From: Blastocatellia bacterium AA13
Lineage (GTDB): Bacteria; Acidobacteriota; Blastocatellia; UBA7656
Direction of reading: 5' to 3'
DNA: 64,000 bases
NCBI GenBank assembly: GCA_003222245.1
Contig: QHVH01000047.1
Coordinates: forward strand, 1 to 64,000
In this document: one piece after another, positions 40,778-50,448 of the stretch
How the letters are laid out: the number at the start of each line of letters is the position of its first letter
Numbering within the stretch: position 1 is the stretch's first letter
The notes under the pieces: generated by a model
The model's database searches: none
The model's input: only the letters and a program-made list of their open reading frames with translations
Told to the model about the DNA's origin: nothing
Program-made: the position numbers and the translations under genes

Positions 40778-42247
40778 ATGGACAATCAGAACGAAATTGC
40801 TGAAGAGCAGTTTCGCCTCGAAGAGGAACGCGTCGAGGCGCGCAGCGCGGTATTCAAGAAAGAACTGGGGCTGACCGACCTGGCTCTCACACAGGTGCTA
40901 TTTATCGTGGGTCTCCCATGGATCGGTGTGGCAGCCAAGCAAGGCCCTTCGCACGTGATCTTCTGGCTTCTGGCGATGCTTTTCTTTTACATCCCGTCCG
41001 CCGTCGTCGTGATTTATCTCAATAAGATCATGCCGCTCGAGGGCGGCCTTTATCAGTGGTGCAAGCTTGGCTTCAACGAGCTTATGGGCTTCGTCGTCGC
41101 CTGGAATCTCTGGTTATTCGCGATCCTGAATACATCGGAAATAGGGCTTCAGATTACGCAGTATCTGGTCTATGTCATCGGACCGGGCAGAGAAGGACTG
41201 ACCGCGAACAAGTGGTTCATCGGCGCCGTAAGCACCGCTACCGTGGCGCTGCTGGTGACGATTGCGGCGATTGGACTCGGCGTCGGGAAGCTGGTGCATA
41301 AGGCAGGCGGAGCGCTCATGCTCATCACCTTCGCGGCGATATTGCTGCTGCCTCTGCTAAACAGAGCCAACGGATCGCTGAGCGATTATCACCCGCTCGC
41401 GACTGAAATGCCGGTTCTCTCCATTATGAGCTTGAACCTCCTTGGGAAAATGGGATTCGGCGCGCTTGGAGGCTTCGAGTATGTAGCGATTCACGCCGGC
41501 GAGTGCCGTGATCCAGTCAGGGCAATCACCCGCTCCGTTTGGCTTGCCGCTCCGGTGATCGCAATCATGTTCATCCTCGGCACCAGCTCGGTTCTCGCGC
41601 TGGTTCCGATAGATCAGATCGATCTCATTGCGCCGATTCCTCAGGTATTGAGCAAAGGTTTCGGCCCGCTCGGCGTCGCGGCATCCATCGCCCCGATCGC
41701 CATCATGGCTCTGTTGTGCATTCGCGTAGCGCAATCAAGCGTGATGTTCAGCGGCAACACTAGACTTCCGATGGTGGCAGGTTGGGACAAGCTGCTGCCG
41801 GACTGGTTCACGCGATTGCACGCCATTCACAAGACGCCGGTGAATTCGATACTGTTTGTTGGAGCGGCCACGCTCGCCTTAGGCATCGCGGGACTGATCG
41901 GTGTCGGAAAGCAGGAGGCGTTCCAGATTCTGTGGAATGCTTCGGGCGTATTCTATGCGCTGACCTATCTCGTGATGTTCGCGATACCGATGATCGGTCT
42001 CAAGGGCGTAGAACCTGCGCCGCCGCTCTGGTTGAAGCTGGCCGCGGCCAGTGGGTTCCTCATGACGCTGCTCTATGTAGCGCTGTCGATCATTCCCATA
42101 GTCCAGGTCGAGAGCCGAGTCATGTTTGCCGTGAAAATCTCCGGCCTGATAATTATGACGAACGTGCTGGCGGTTCTGATTTTTGTTGTAATCGGCAAGC
42201 GCCGGCGAGCGACTGCGCCGGAAGCTGTAGCTGAACCCGCGAAATGA
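40778..42247 (+). CDS. APC-superfamily amino-acid permease
   Basis: A 489-residue inner-membrane transporter with about twelve membrane helices, preceded by a ~30-residue Glu-rich cytoplasmic head. The first helix has the family pattern LALTQVLFIVGLPWIGVAAK, where a Gly-containing break binds the substrate's carboxyl group. Further conserved regions are the MPLEGGLYQWCKLGF motif after helix 2 and the FGALGGFEYVAIHAGE stretch of helix 6. It is a proton- or amino-acid-coupled symporter or exchanger. The substrate (amino acid, polyamine or similar) cannot be told. Length is typical. It is monocistronic, and a kinase/sigma-54 regulator follows 114 bases later. Confidence 0.9.
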   Translation: MDNQNEIAEEQFRLEEERVEARSAVFKKELGLTDLALTQVLFIVGLPWIGVAAKQGPSHVIFWLLAMLFFYIPSAVVVIYLNKIMPLEGGLYQWCKLGFNELMGFVVAWNLWLFAILNTSEIGLQITQYLVYVIGPGREGLTANKWFIGAVSTATVALLVTIAAIGLGVGKLVHKAGGALMLITFAAILLLPLLNRANGSLSDYHPLATEMPVLSIMSLNLLGKMGFGALGGFEYVAIHAGECRDPVRAITRSVWLAAPVIAIMFILGTSSVLALVPIDQIDLIAPIPQVLSKGFGPLGVAASIAPIAIMALLCIRVAQSSVMFSGNTRLPMVAGWDKLLPDWFTRLHAIHKTPVNSILFVGAATLALGIAGLIGVGKQEAFQILWNASGVFYALTYLVMFAIPMIGLKGVEPAPPLWLKLAAASGFLMTLLYVALSIIPIVQVESRVMFAVKISGLIIMTNVLAVLIFVVIGKRRRATAPEAVAEPAK

Positions 42248-42361
42248 GAGGCTCGAACAAATCGAGATCCGATAGTATCGCGCCGCTCGCAAGTATGAGT
42301 TTTCAGGGCCCCGTCGAGTAAAAACCATCAAGGAAGCGCGCTCGCGCGCCCGCTGAGTGGG

Positions 42362-44512
42362 ATGATGGATTCAATAAAAAGCAGGGTTGCTCACTACGAG
42401 CTGCTCGAGTTTCTCGGCGCGGGCGCCATGGGCGAAGCCCACAAAGCGCTGGACCTGCGGCTGGGCCGCGAGGTGGCCATAAAATTCGTAACCTCGGCTG
42501 CCGTCATCATTAACTCGGATAGGCGCCTTATCGAAGAAGCTCGGGCGGCTGCCCGCGTCAATCATCCCAACATCGCAACTGTTTACGACCTCAATCAGGA
42601 GAACGGCAAGCTCTACATAGTGATGGAGTACGTCGAAGGACGCTCACTCTCGACAAGACTCGAAGAGGGACCGCTCAGTCTCGAAGAAGCCATCGACATC
42701 AGCATCCGCATTGCGGACGCGCTGAACGCGGCCCACGCTTCCGGCCTGATTCATTGCGATCTTAAGCCGGCGAACGTAATGCTCTGCCGGACCGGGATCA
42801 AGGTGCTTGATTTCGGATTGGCGAAGTTGACATCAATTGAGGACAAGGGTCGGCTTTGCGATGAAGGCCATGAGCTTGTCTTATCAAACTCGGCAGACAC
42901 GACGAGCCTGGAGTCGGAATCCGAAGGCGACGGCGTCACCGGCACGCTCGCCTACATGTCGCCCGAGCAGCTTAGAGCCGCGAGCCTTGACGCAAGAACC
43001 GATCTCTTCTCCGCGGGTGTTTTGATCTATGAAATGGTTGCAGGCCGCCGTCCCTTTGAAGCCGATCGCAAACGCGGGCTCATAGGATCAATTTTGAACG
43101 GCGAACCGCCGCCAATGAGCGCCTTTCGCGAAGATACGCCGTTGGAGCTCGAGCGCATCGTTCGCAAGGCTCTGGCGCTCGAAGAATACAGCCTTAGCCG
43201 ATCCGTGCTGTCGAGCGTGCTCCGCAACGGAGAAGCGTTACTGCTTGAAGATGCCTCGCAGGATCCGAGCTTTTCACAGGAAGCAAGCGTGATCCAGCTT
43301 CAGTTGAAATCGGTGCTGGCCGTCCCTCTGGTGTTCAAGCAGCGCCCGGTCGGCGCCATCTACATCGAGAACAGCACACAGGCCGCCGCGTTCGATGAAA
43401 GCGACCGCCTGTTGTTAGAGCTCGCTTCCAGGCTGGCGGTCTTTTATCTCCATCAAGCTCGGCTCCTGCCCGTCGAGCTGGGACGAAGCAGTCGAATATT
43501 CTTCGATTCGAGCAAAGCCTCGCGCGAGATTGTCGGCCGCGATCCCGCGATCGGTAAGCTCCTTGAGAAGGTTTCGCGGCTGGCGGACTCGATGGCAACG
43601 GTTCTGATCGAAGGCGAAAGCGGTTCCGGCAAGGAGCTGGTCGCCAGGGCATTGCATTATCAGAGCTCCCGCGCCGACAGGCCGTTTGTCGCAATCAACT
43701 GCGCGGCCATACCGGATAGTCTTTTCGAATCGGAGCTCTTCGGATACGAGAAGGGGGCGTTCACCGGAGCGCTTGAGCGGCGCGCGGGCCGACTCGAACA
43801 GGCAAACGGGGGAACGCTTTTTCTCGACGAAGTGAATGAGCTCGCCTATCCCCTTCAGGCCAAGCTCCTGAGATTCCTCCAGTCGAACGAGTTTGACCGC
43901 CTCGGCGGTAAAGAATCCACCAGAGTCGATGTCCGGGTCGTGGCCGCCGCGAGCAAGAACCTCAAATCGCTTTCAGAGGAAGGGCGGTTTCAGGATGCGT
44001 TGTTCTATCGACTCAACGTGGTTCCGCTAAGACTGCCGCCCTTGCGTGAGCGCAAATCCGACATACCGCTGCTCGTCGACTGGTTCCTCGAAAAGTTCGC
44101 GCGGGTCTATGGCGTGACGCTTCGGTGCGACCCGGAGGTATACGACTGTCTGATCGAGTATTCGTTTCCAGGAAATGTACGCGAGCTTGAGAACATAATT
44201 CATAGACTTGTGGCGCTGGCCGAGCACGACTCGATTCGGTTGGGCGACTTGCCCGCGGAGGTTTTGGGCGTTGAGACGCAGCGCGTCAGTGTAGCCAGGG
44301 ATCCGTACGAGCGCCTGCTCAAGCGCCCTCTCAAAGACCTTGAAGACCTAAGAAACAGGAAGGAGGCGGTAGATCGAATCTTCTCGGAGCGAGAGCGGGA
44401 ATTGATCGATCGAGTAATCAATGAATGCGGCGGCAGCATCACCCGGGCGGCGCAACAACTCGGTGTGCATCGCATTACTCTTCACAAAATGTTGAACCGG
44501 ACCAAATCCTGA
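42362..44512 (+). CDS. Ser/Thr protein kinase fused to a partial GAF domain and a sigma-54 activator
   Basis: A 716-residue regulator. Residues 12-272 are a Hanks-type kinase: glycine loop [12 protein letters not shown] with K41, [15 protein letters not shown] and [10 protein letters not shown]. Residues ~276-365 are the second half of a GAF sensor domain ([21 protein letters not shown]) whose first half is absent. Residues ~385-620 are an AAA+ sigma-54 activator: Walker [15 protein letters not shown] that contacts sigma-54, Walker B GTLFLDE and the arginine-finger region [17 protein letters not shown]. The C-terminus is a Fis-type helix-turn-helix ([19 protein letters not shown]). Kinase signalling and RNA-polymerase activation are thus on one chain. 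The abrupt [14 protein letters not shown] join suggests an in-frame deletion of the linker and half the GAF domain. Confidence 0.92.
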   Translation: MMDSIKSRVAHYELLEFLGAGAMGEAHKALDLRLGREVAIKFVTSAAVIINSDRRLIEEARAAARVNHPNIATVYDLNQENGKLYIVMEYVEGRSLSTRLEEGPLSLEEAIDISIRIADALNAAHASGLIHCDLKPANVMLCRTGIKVLDFGLAKLTSIEDKGRLCDEGHELVLSNSADTTSLESESEGDGVTGTLAYMSPEQLRAASLDARTDLFSAGVLIYEMVAGRRPFEADRKRGLIGSILNGEPPPMSAFREDTPLELERIVRKALALEEYSLSRSVLSSVLRNGEALLLEDASQDPSFSQEASVIQLQLKSVLAVPLVFKQRPVGAIYIENSTQAAAFDESDRLLLELASRLAVFYLHQARLLPVELGRSSRIFFDSSKASREIVGRDPAIGKLLEKVSRLADSMATVLIEGESGSGKELVARALHYQSSRADRPFVAINCAAIPDSLFESELFGYEKGAFTGALERRAGRLEQANGGTLFLDEVNELAYPLQAKLLRFLQSNEFDRLGGKESTRVDVRVVAAASKNLKSLSEEGRFQDALFYRLNVVPLRLPPLRERKSDIPLLVDWFLEKFARVYGVTLRCDPEVYDCLIEYSFPGNVRELENIIHRLVALAEHDSIRLGDLPAEVLGVETQRVSVARDPYERLLKRPLKDLEDLRNRKEAVDRIFSERERELIDRVINECGGSITRAAQQLGVHRITLHKMLNRTKS

Positions 44513-44740
44513 ATGAGAGGCGCCTGATCGTAGCCGCCTCCGCTACACCTTTTCGAAAGACGCGAGGATTGTTGCCGACCTATCCTTCCCCTCAGTATCC
44601 GCATTGGCTACTGTCCCCGCCAGAACATACTTCCATCCCCTTCAAGAACTCGTCTGTCACCAAGCAGATACAAATTGAAAGCATAAACCGATTGAATGGC
44701 GCACCTCTTGATCTGCACCTCTGCCAGGAGGACTTACAAG

Positions 44741-45394
44741 ATGGACTTCAGGATGTATCTCAGAATCAAAAAACTCGCAGCGATAATTCTGCTCTTTTGC
44801 ATCGCGCCGTTCGCGAGCCCGGGGCCAATTGAAGAATCTCGAATCGATTCGCTTCCGCCGGTCTCGAGTGTCGTAGTAGCAGTGCAGCTCGACTCACCCG
44901 ACTTCACATTGATGGAGTTCAAGTATCGAGTCTTTTACAACAAGTCGGAAGTGAAACACATTCCGCTGACCGATTATGATTTCAAAGCGGCGTTCACCGA
45001 CGAGTTGCTCCCGGCTCTTACTGAAGACAAGCGGATGACGTGGAGAAAGTCGGACTCCACCGAAGTAATTGATGTCCCGGCGCTGTGGGATCGAAAGGTG
45101 CAGCCGCCCAAGATCGAAGCCGACCGGATCCTGTTGGTTCAGATTCAAGGTTACGGTGCGTTCACGGCGAGTCTTGCCGCGGATAAATTTTTTCTGCAGG
45201 CGCGATTCAGGCTTGTTGAGCGAGCGAGCAACAAAAAGCTCTGGGAAAAGAAGCTATTCGAGAGAATCGATCTCAACGGGAAAATAACCGAGCTTCAGGC
45301 CGACAACCAGAAAGGGCTGAAGGAAGGCATTAACAAGGTTCTCGAAAAACTCTGCGCCAAGATTGCCGCCGAAATTCGAAGCGCCAACATGTGA
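44741..45394 (+). CDS. Exported hypothetical protein
   Basis: A 217-residue protein. A signal peptide (LAAIILLFCIAPFASP) is followed by an acidic, beta-rich domain of ~190 residues with LLVQIQGYGAFTASLAADKF and a C-terminal helix (GLKEGINKVLEKLCAKIA). ATG 44741 is chosen because a perfect AGGAGG lies nine bases upstream; the open frame starts at 44696. No family is recognised. It overlaps nothing, and a second exported protein starts 13 bases after its stop, suggesting a two-gene operon. Confidence 0.75.
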   Translation: MDFRMYLRIKKLAAIILLFCIAPFASPGPIEESRIDSLPPVSSVVVAVQLDSPDFTLMEFKYRVFYNKSEVKHIPLTDYDFKAAFTDELLPALTEDKRMTWRKSDSTEVIDVPALWDRKVQPPKIEADRILLVQIQGYGAFTASLAADKFFLQARFRLVERASNKKLWEKKLFERIDLNGKITELQADNQKGLKEGINKVLEKLCAKIAAEIRSANM

Positions 45395-45407
45395 GGTAAA
45401 GGAACTC

Positions 45408-46124
45408 GTGAGCAAACAAAATAAACTTGCGCCAGTCTGTTCGGCCGCGGCGATGATCTTCTTCGTTTGCTTTTCCTACGGAAACGACCCTCGACCGGCA
45501 TCAGCAGCGACCCCTCAGGACAATTCCACCGGATCGATCCGAGTTAAATCAGACGCGACCGCCGTTCAAGTCTTTCTTGACGACAAAGAAGCCGGCGCGA
45601 CTCCGGTTATACTCAAAGACATTCCCGCGGGTGTTCACCGCCTCATGCTGATCAAAGAGGGCTATGAAGATCACATCGAGCAGGTACAGGTAGTAGCGCA
45701 AAAGGCCGCTTCGGTTTTCGCCGTGATGAAACGACTGACCGCGAAACTTCCCGATTTACCGGTAGACTTCAAGGTCATGCACCAGCATCGACTCGGCTAT
45801 TGCGTGGGCGTCATCACCGTCTCGTCGGAGGCGCTTGATTACAAGTCCGAAAAGGCCGATGACGTCTTTCACCTGCCGATCAAGGAACTCAAGTCGGTAT
45901 CGCGTTCGTGGGGTCCGGTGCCCGGCGTCGGACCTTCGGGCATTAATGGTCCCACGGACGCAATGGCGTTTCGAGTTGAAGCGCCCGGCAGAGCATATGG
46001 TTTTCTCGCCTTCAAAGACTCAACGGCGGACCCGGTGAGCGTTGCTTCCGTGAAGACAAAGGAATTGTTCCAAGTCGTCTACGCCCTGTGGTCTACGACA
46101 TTGAAACCAAAGGAGAACAAGTAG
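45408..46124 (+). CDS. Exported PEGA-domain protein
   Basis: A 238-residue exported protein. A GTG start with AGGA upstream precedes a signal peptide (LAPVCSAAAMIFFVCFS). Residues ~45-105 form a PEGA domain: GSIRVKSDATAVQVFLDDKEAG, TPVILKDIPAGVHRLMLIKEGY. This is a small beta-sandwich found on bacterial surface proteins. The C-terminal ~130 residues form an unrecognised beta-rich domain (HRLGYCVGVITVSSEALDY). The frame could also start at 45363 inside the previous gene. It is probably a periplasmic or surface protein. Confidence 0.78.
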   Translation: MSKQNKLAPVCSAAAMIFFVCFSYGNDPRPASAATPQDNSTGSIRVKSDATAVQVFLDDKEAGATPVILKDIPAGVHRLMLIKEGYEDHIEQVQVVAQKAASVFAVMKRLTAKLPDLPVDFKVMHQHRLGYCVGVITVSSEALDYKSEKADDVFHLPIKELKSVSRSWGPVPGVGPSGINGPTDAMAFRVEAPGRAYGFLAFKDSTADPVSVASVKTKELFQVVYALWSTTLKPKENK

Positions 46125-46153
46125 CGGTCTATCCTGCTATCTTGAGTCCGGCC

Positions 46154-46729
46154 TCACGCGTTCGGTTCGGCGCCGGGCTTCCATTTGATGTTGCAGCCGA
46201 TGCTCGGCTTCTGATGCTCATCGATCGCGTGATCGCTCAAAGCGGCATCCACAGCCCCTCTCAGGTCGCCTCCGGTTACGGGAACTCCGTTGCCTGGGCG
46301 GCTGTCGTCCAGTTGACCGCGATAAACAAGTTTTAGCGAGGAATCGAACAAGAAAAAATCCGGAGTACAGGCGGCTTGGTAGGACAGCGCCGCCTTCTGG
46401 TCCTCGTCATAGCAAAACGGAAAGCGAAAACCGAGGCTCTCAGCCATCTCTTTCAAACGCGGAGGTGCATCGTCGGGAAAGGCCTCCGCATCGTTCGAGC
46501 TGATCGCTACGATTCCGAGACCCGAGTCTTCGTAGTCTCTGCCTATGCGAGCGAGCTCGTTCTGAACGTGCTTAACAAAGGGGCAGTGCGGACAGATGAA
46601 CATCACAAGAAAGGCCTTCTTGCTCTTGAAGCTATTCAAAGAAACGGTCTCTCCGCTGACCACGTCCGGCAGCGTGAAATCGGGAGCGATGGTTCCAAGC
46701 GCGAGCATTGTCGAAGGGGTCTCTGGCAT
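46154..46729 (-). CDS. Thioredoxin-like/peroxiredoxin-type protein with CPHC
   Basis: A 191-residue protein of the AhpC/TSA-thioredoxin fold. PDFTLPDVVSGE opens the domain and the redox motif is C46-P-H-C49 (FICPHCPFVKH), a DsbA-like dithiol instead of the PxxxTxxC of true peroxiredoxins. SSNDAEAFPDD and PDFFLFD follow. There is no signal peptide, so it should act in the cytosol. The family is common as 'thioredoxin family protein' next to unrelated genes. It is convergent with the PEGA gene and could be a thiol-disulfide exchanger. Confidence 0.88.
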   Translation of the reverse strand: MPETPSTMLALGTIAPDFTLPDVVSGETVSLNSFKSKKAFLVMFICPHCPFVKHVQNELARIGRDYEDSGLGIVAISSNDAEAFPDDAPPRLKEMAESLGFRFPFCYDEDQKAALSYQAACTPDFFLFDSSLKLVYRGQLDDSRPGNGVPVTGGDLRGAVDAALSDHAIDEHQKPSIGCNIKWKPGAEPNA

Positions 46730-46863
46730 CAGCGGCTCCTCGTATATGAAATTTGGATTCGTTGCGAAATTGTACTTGTCGGATGCGGTAGTTTCAAAAG
46801 AAGCAGCGCGCTCAAGAATATCGAGCGCGCTGCTCTTGGCTCGTTTCGAATCTGTACAGCCTA

Positions 46864-47613
46864 TCAGTTTGCGGAACTGACAGGCGGCTTCTCGGGTTTC
46901 TCGGGTTTATCGTCCTGTTGTATCGGTCTGGGAGCGGCGCCCGCTTGTTGAATCACGGGCAGCGTGATGGGTTTGACGAATTTGATCCGGAAGATCGTTC
47001 CAGGTTGCAGTCGAACCTCTCCGCCTTTTGTTAGGAGCAGTCCCGCCAGCATACCGCCGCCGAGAGCAGCCGCGCCAACACCGAGTATTCCAGCACCGCC
47101 TCCAGCCGCCGCACCGGCCAGAATCACGGTTCCAGCCGCTCCTCCGCCGATCTTTGCACCGCGCTCTACGTTCTCGGCGGTTTTCTCGCCGCGATGTCCG
47201 CCTTTGACCTTGCCTTCGTCGTCCGCTTTCAGCTTTTCATCCCTCGCCCAGTCGTCGATGGATGTCATTACAACCGACACCGGCTCTTCCCCCCACGGCA
47301 TCGCGACCTTGTCGAAGATTATGGTCATCTGCGCGCTCTTCTGACCCCGCTTAGCCGGACTCACGCTGGCGATTCGGCCATGGAATTCAGTGCCCCGGCT
47401 CATGACTAGCTGGCCGTCGACATGTACGGGTTCATATAAGACCGCGGTAATCGTGTCGCCGGCCTCGTTGAGTTTCGAGCTGAGATGAGATTGAAGTACG
47501 ATCCGAGCCTTTGTTTCCGGCTCAACAGTGGCTGTACGGGCTTCCTGGGCGGCAGCGGGAAGCGACCACAATGTGATTCCGGCGAGTAAAGCGAGTGCAA
47601 CTGCCTTCCTCAT
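46864..47613 (-). CDS. Exported hypothetical protein with glycine-zipper region
   Basis: A 249-residue protein. ATG 47613 has GGAGG six bases upstream and a clear signal peptide (KAVALALLAGITLWSLPAAA); the frame extends upstream to 48249 but that part is antisense to mutL. The N-terminal half is a beta-rich domain (RIVLQSHLSSKLNEAGDTI, VMSRGTEFHGRIASV). A glycine-rich hydrophobic block (GAAGTVILAGAAAGGGAGIL and GGGMLAGLLL) could insert in a membrane. The C-terminus is Pro/Lys-rich. It resembles outer-membrane or envelope 'glycine-zipper' proteins, with no firm function. Confidence 0.75.
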   Translation of the reverse strand: MRKAVALALLAGITLWSLPAAAQEARTATVEPETKARIVLQSHLSSKLNEAGDTITAVLYEPVHVDGQLVMSRGTEFHGRIASVSPAKRGQKSAQMTIIFDKVAMPWGEEPVSVVMTSIDDWARDEKLKADDEGKVKGGHRGEKTAENVERGAKIGGGAAGTVILAGAAAGGGAGILGVGAAALGGGMLAGLLLTKGGEVRLQPGTIFRIKFVKPITLPVIQQAGAAPRPIQQDDKPEKPEKPPVSSAN

Positions 47614-47655
47614 TATTAAACCTCCAGTGGTGAAACTGAGGCGGACCGAAAAGCG

Positions 47656-47684
47656 ATGATATTTCACGCCAGCCGACGGGTCAA
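47656..47684 (-). promoter_or_regulatory. Promoter of the glycine-zipper protein gene
   Basis: TTGACC (47684-47679), a 17-base spacer and TATCAT (47661-47656) on the minus strand, ~43 bases before the ATG. It is divergent from mutL. Confidence 0.6.
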
Positions 47685-47788
47685 GAAAGGTCCCTGCCCT
47701 GTTCTTGCCCTGTAGCCCGGTGTTTGAACTGCTTAGCGTAATCCCGCTGTGGTAGTATCCACCTCTTCGCATTCGAAAGAGAAACGGA

Positions 47789-49735
47789 ATGTCCAAGATA
47801 AAAGTCCTTCCAGACTCCCTGGCCAACAAAATTGCGGCAGGAGAAGTCGTCGAGCGGCCCGCATCCGTAGTCAAGGAGCTTCTCGAGAATGCGCTCGACG
47901 CTGGAGCCCGCAGAATCAATATCGCAATCGAGACTGGAGGAAAAAAGCTGATCAGGATCATCGACGACGGCGAAGGCATGACTCGCGATGATGCGATCAT
48001 CGCATTCGAGCGACATGCTACCTCAAAGCTCAGAACCGCCTCGGACCTCGAAGCAATCACCAGCCTCGGCTTTCGCGGCGAAGCCCTTCCTTCAATCGCG
48101 GCTGTTTCAAGATTGATCCTCCGGACTAAAACAGCGCCCGATGCGATCGGAACCGAAGTTGAGTTCAACGGCGGCAAGCTCATCGCCGTTCGTGACATCG
48201 CCTGGCCGGGCGGAAGCGAGCTCGAAGTCAAAGATCTTTTCTTGAACATGCCGGCCCGGCGAAAGTTCCTGAAAGGGGATGCAACCGAAAGCTATCACAT
48301 AGTCAATCTCGTTCAACATTATGCGCTGGCGAATCCGGGCGTCGCGTTTCTTCTAATCAAGGATGGGCGCGAGAGCCTTCGAGTCGCTGAGACCGATTCC
48401 AGCCGCGACCGCGCATATCAAGTTCTTGGCTCGGCGCTCTTGGGGAAGTTGATCGAAGTCAATCACGAAAGCGCCGAGTTGAAGATATCCGGCTGGATCT
48501 CGAATCCACAGGAGCAACGGTCGTCTCGCGACGCGCAATATCTATTTGTCAATCGGCGGTTCGTGCGCGATCAACTAGTCGGCCGCGCACTATCCGAGGC
48601 GTATCGCTCAATGATGCCTTCGGGCGCGTATCCGGCGGCGGTTCTCTTTATCAATCTACCGCCGGGTGAAGTCGATGTGAACGTTCATCCCGCCAAAACC
48701 GAAGTGCGCTTTCTACGCGAAGGCGCGGTCATGCTCGCAATTCGCGACGTGGTCGCTAAAGCGCTCACCTCTTCCCGGCCTGTAACAAGGGTTCCGATGC
48801 TGGCCACGACCGTCATTGCCGAATCGCGCGATGCTGTTGAGGTCGAGATTTCGTCTGCCTCTGCTCGTGACATCGATTTCGAGTTATCGCCCCAGCCTGC
48901 GCGCGCTCAACAGGTCAAACAATCTCCGCTTTCTCTGAGCTTTTCTGATTCCGAGCAGGAACCTGAGCGAGCAGAGAGCTATCGCGAATCACATCAGAGT
49001 ATTTCGGCAGCCTCGACGCCTCTGGTTGAAATCGAATCGCGAGACGCCGAAGACACGAATTCAGCGGGCCTATGCAGCGAAGGCGCGGAACCCGAGCTCA
49101 TTCAATCGATCTTTTCGGCTGAGATCGAGGCCAATACGCCGCTGCCGTGGCCTGGGCACGGTATTAAACCACTCGGCCAAATACGCGATAGTTACATTGT
49201 GGCCACGGATGAAGAGGGACTGTTGCTGATCGATCAGCACGTGGCGCACGAGAGGGTCCTCTTCGAACAGTTTCGCGACGACAAGTTGTCGCGGCCCCAT
49301 GCGATTCAACCGCTCTTGATTCCCGAAACGCTCGATCTGAGCCCAGCCGAAGCCGAAGCATTCGAAGCAGTGAGCGACGAGCTGGAAAGAATCGGCATTG
49401 AAGTGATGCAATTATCCGGACGAACCATAGCCGTGAAGACAGCTCCGGCAGGGCTTGCTCCAGGCGACGTGGTCTCGATCGTGCGCCATACAATCAATGT
49501 CGTAGAAGCAGAGCGCCGCAGCTTCTCGGTAGATCACCTGCGCGATCAGCTAGCCGCGTCGCTCGCTTGCAAGGCCGCGATCAAGGTCAACATGCCGCTG
49601 ACGATGGAAAAGATGCAGTGGCTGATTGACGAGCTTATGAAGACTGGGAACCGCATGACCTGTCCTCACGGAAGGCCGATAATTATGCGAATGGGTTTGA
49701 GAGAAATCGAACGAGGATTCAAGAGACCGGTATGA
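47789..49735 (+). CDS. mutL: DNA mismatch repair protein MutL
   Basis: A 648-residue mismatch-repair ATPase that couples MutS recognition to strand incision. The GHKL ATPase domain has IAAGEVVERPASVVKELLEN, DDGEGM and TLGFRGEAL-type (ITSLGFRGEALPSI) motifs, and DVNVHPAKTEVRF closes the transducer domain. A Ser/Glu-rich linker (~340-440) leads to the C-terminal dimer and nuclease domain. DQHVAHERVLFE fits the metal-dependent endonuclease motif DQHA-x2-E-x4-E, with Val for Ala. ACKAAIK and CPHGRP support an active nicking MutL, as in organisms without MutH. mutS is not in the window. Confidence 0.97.
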   Translation: MSKIKVLPDSLANKIAAGEVVERPASVVKELLENALDAGARRINIAIETGGKKLIRIIDDGEGMTRDDAIIAFERHATSKLRTASDLEAITSLGFRGEALPSIAAVSRLILRTKTAPDAIGTEVEFNGGKLIAVRDIAWPGGSELEVKDLFLNMPARRKFLKGDATESYHIVNLVQHYALANPGVAFLLIKDGRESLRVAETDSSRDRAYQVLGSALLGKLIEVNHESAELKISGWISNPQEQRSSRDAQYLFVNRRFVRDQLVGRALSEAYRSMMPSGAYPAAVLFINLPPGEVDVNVHPAKTEVRFLREGAVMLAIRDVVAKALTSSRPVTRVPMLATTVIAESRDAVEVEISSASARDIDFELSPQPARAQQVKQSPLSLSFSDSEQEPERAESYRESHQSISAASTPLVEIESRDAEDTNSAGLCSEGAEPELIQSIFSAEIEANTPLPWPGHGIKPLGQIRDSYIVATDEEGLLLIDQHVAHERVLFEQFRDDKLSRPHAIQPLLIPETLDLSPAEAEAFEAVSDELERIGIEVMQLSGRTIAVKTAPAGLAPGDVVSIVRHTINVVEAERRSFSVDHLRDQLAASLACKAAIKVNMPLTMEKMQWLIDELMKTGNRMTCPHGRPIIMRMGLREIERGFKRPV

Positions 49736-49756
49736 CGGCTCGCCGAAATCCGTAAA

Positions 49757-50350
49757 TCAGGCCTTTACCTGAAAGCTTCGCGGAGCCGCGGCTGCGTGCT
49801 CGTTCGAGCCAAGCGCGAAAGCCGGCGTATCAATCTCAGGCTCCGACAACACCTTTTCTATGCATGAGATGAGTTCGGCGGCGCAAACCGGTTTTACTAA
49901 CAACTCGTCAGCCCCGTATTCACTTTTCACCTGCCATCGATAGGTGATCTTTTTATAGACGGCTGTCAGAACAATCACGTGCGGCGGGTTGGGCAACGCC
50001 TTGATCGCCTTACAAACAAGAAAGCCGTGCATCCGCGGAAGGAGACCGTCGACCAGCACGAGATCGGGCATTTCTTCCGTTGCCATTCGTAAGCCCGCCT
50101 CGCCGTCGTTGGCTTCCAGAGTGTCATAGCCGGCACACTTGAGAATCTGGCGCACCAGAAACCGCGTCGACGCATCGTCCTCTACGATGAGGATTTTTTT
50201 TCTGGCAGGCTCACACAGGCATGCCTGATCGGCTTCCTTCAGCGACCTGTCATCTTTAAGAATTAGTTCATGCTCTTGTCTCATGGTAAACATAGGCGGA
50301 GGCAAGGGACGTGCCTCTGAAGGTCTAAAAAGACGCATTATTAAACGCAT
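49757..50350 (-). CDS. Single-domain response regulator with flanking tails
   Basis: A 197-residue protein with one receiver domain (~50-170): ILIVEDDAST acidic pocket, the phospho-acceptor Asp in LVLVDGLLP, the Thr of IVLTAVYK and the Lys of ELLVKPV. Tails of ~45 and ~25 residues have no DNA-binding domain, so it acts through protein contacts. No histidine kinase is adjacent. The start at ATG 50350 has AAAGG upstream; later in-frame ATGs are possible. It is convergent with mutL. Its target is unknown, with chemotaxis-like or c-di-GMP signalling both conceivable. Confidence 0.9.
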   Translation of the reverse strand: MRLIMRLFRPSEARPLPPPMFTMRQEHELILKDDRSLKEADQACLCEPARKKILIVEDDASTRFLVRQILKCAGYDTLEANDGEAGLRMATEEMPDLVLVDGLLPRMHGFLVCKAIKALPNPPHVIVLTAVYKKITYRWQVKSEYGADELLVKPVCAAELISCIEKVLSEPEIDTPAFALGSNEHAAAAPRSFQVKA

Positions 50351-50448
50351 TATTATATGACCTTTCTTTAGGCAGCTCGCTCGCGGGTCGGATTTTCGCT
50401 ACACCGACAAAAACCAGTGGGGCTCATCGCGACAACGGGAGATTCCGC

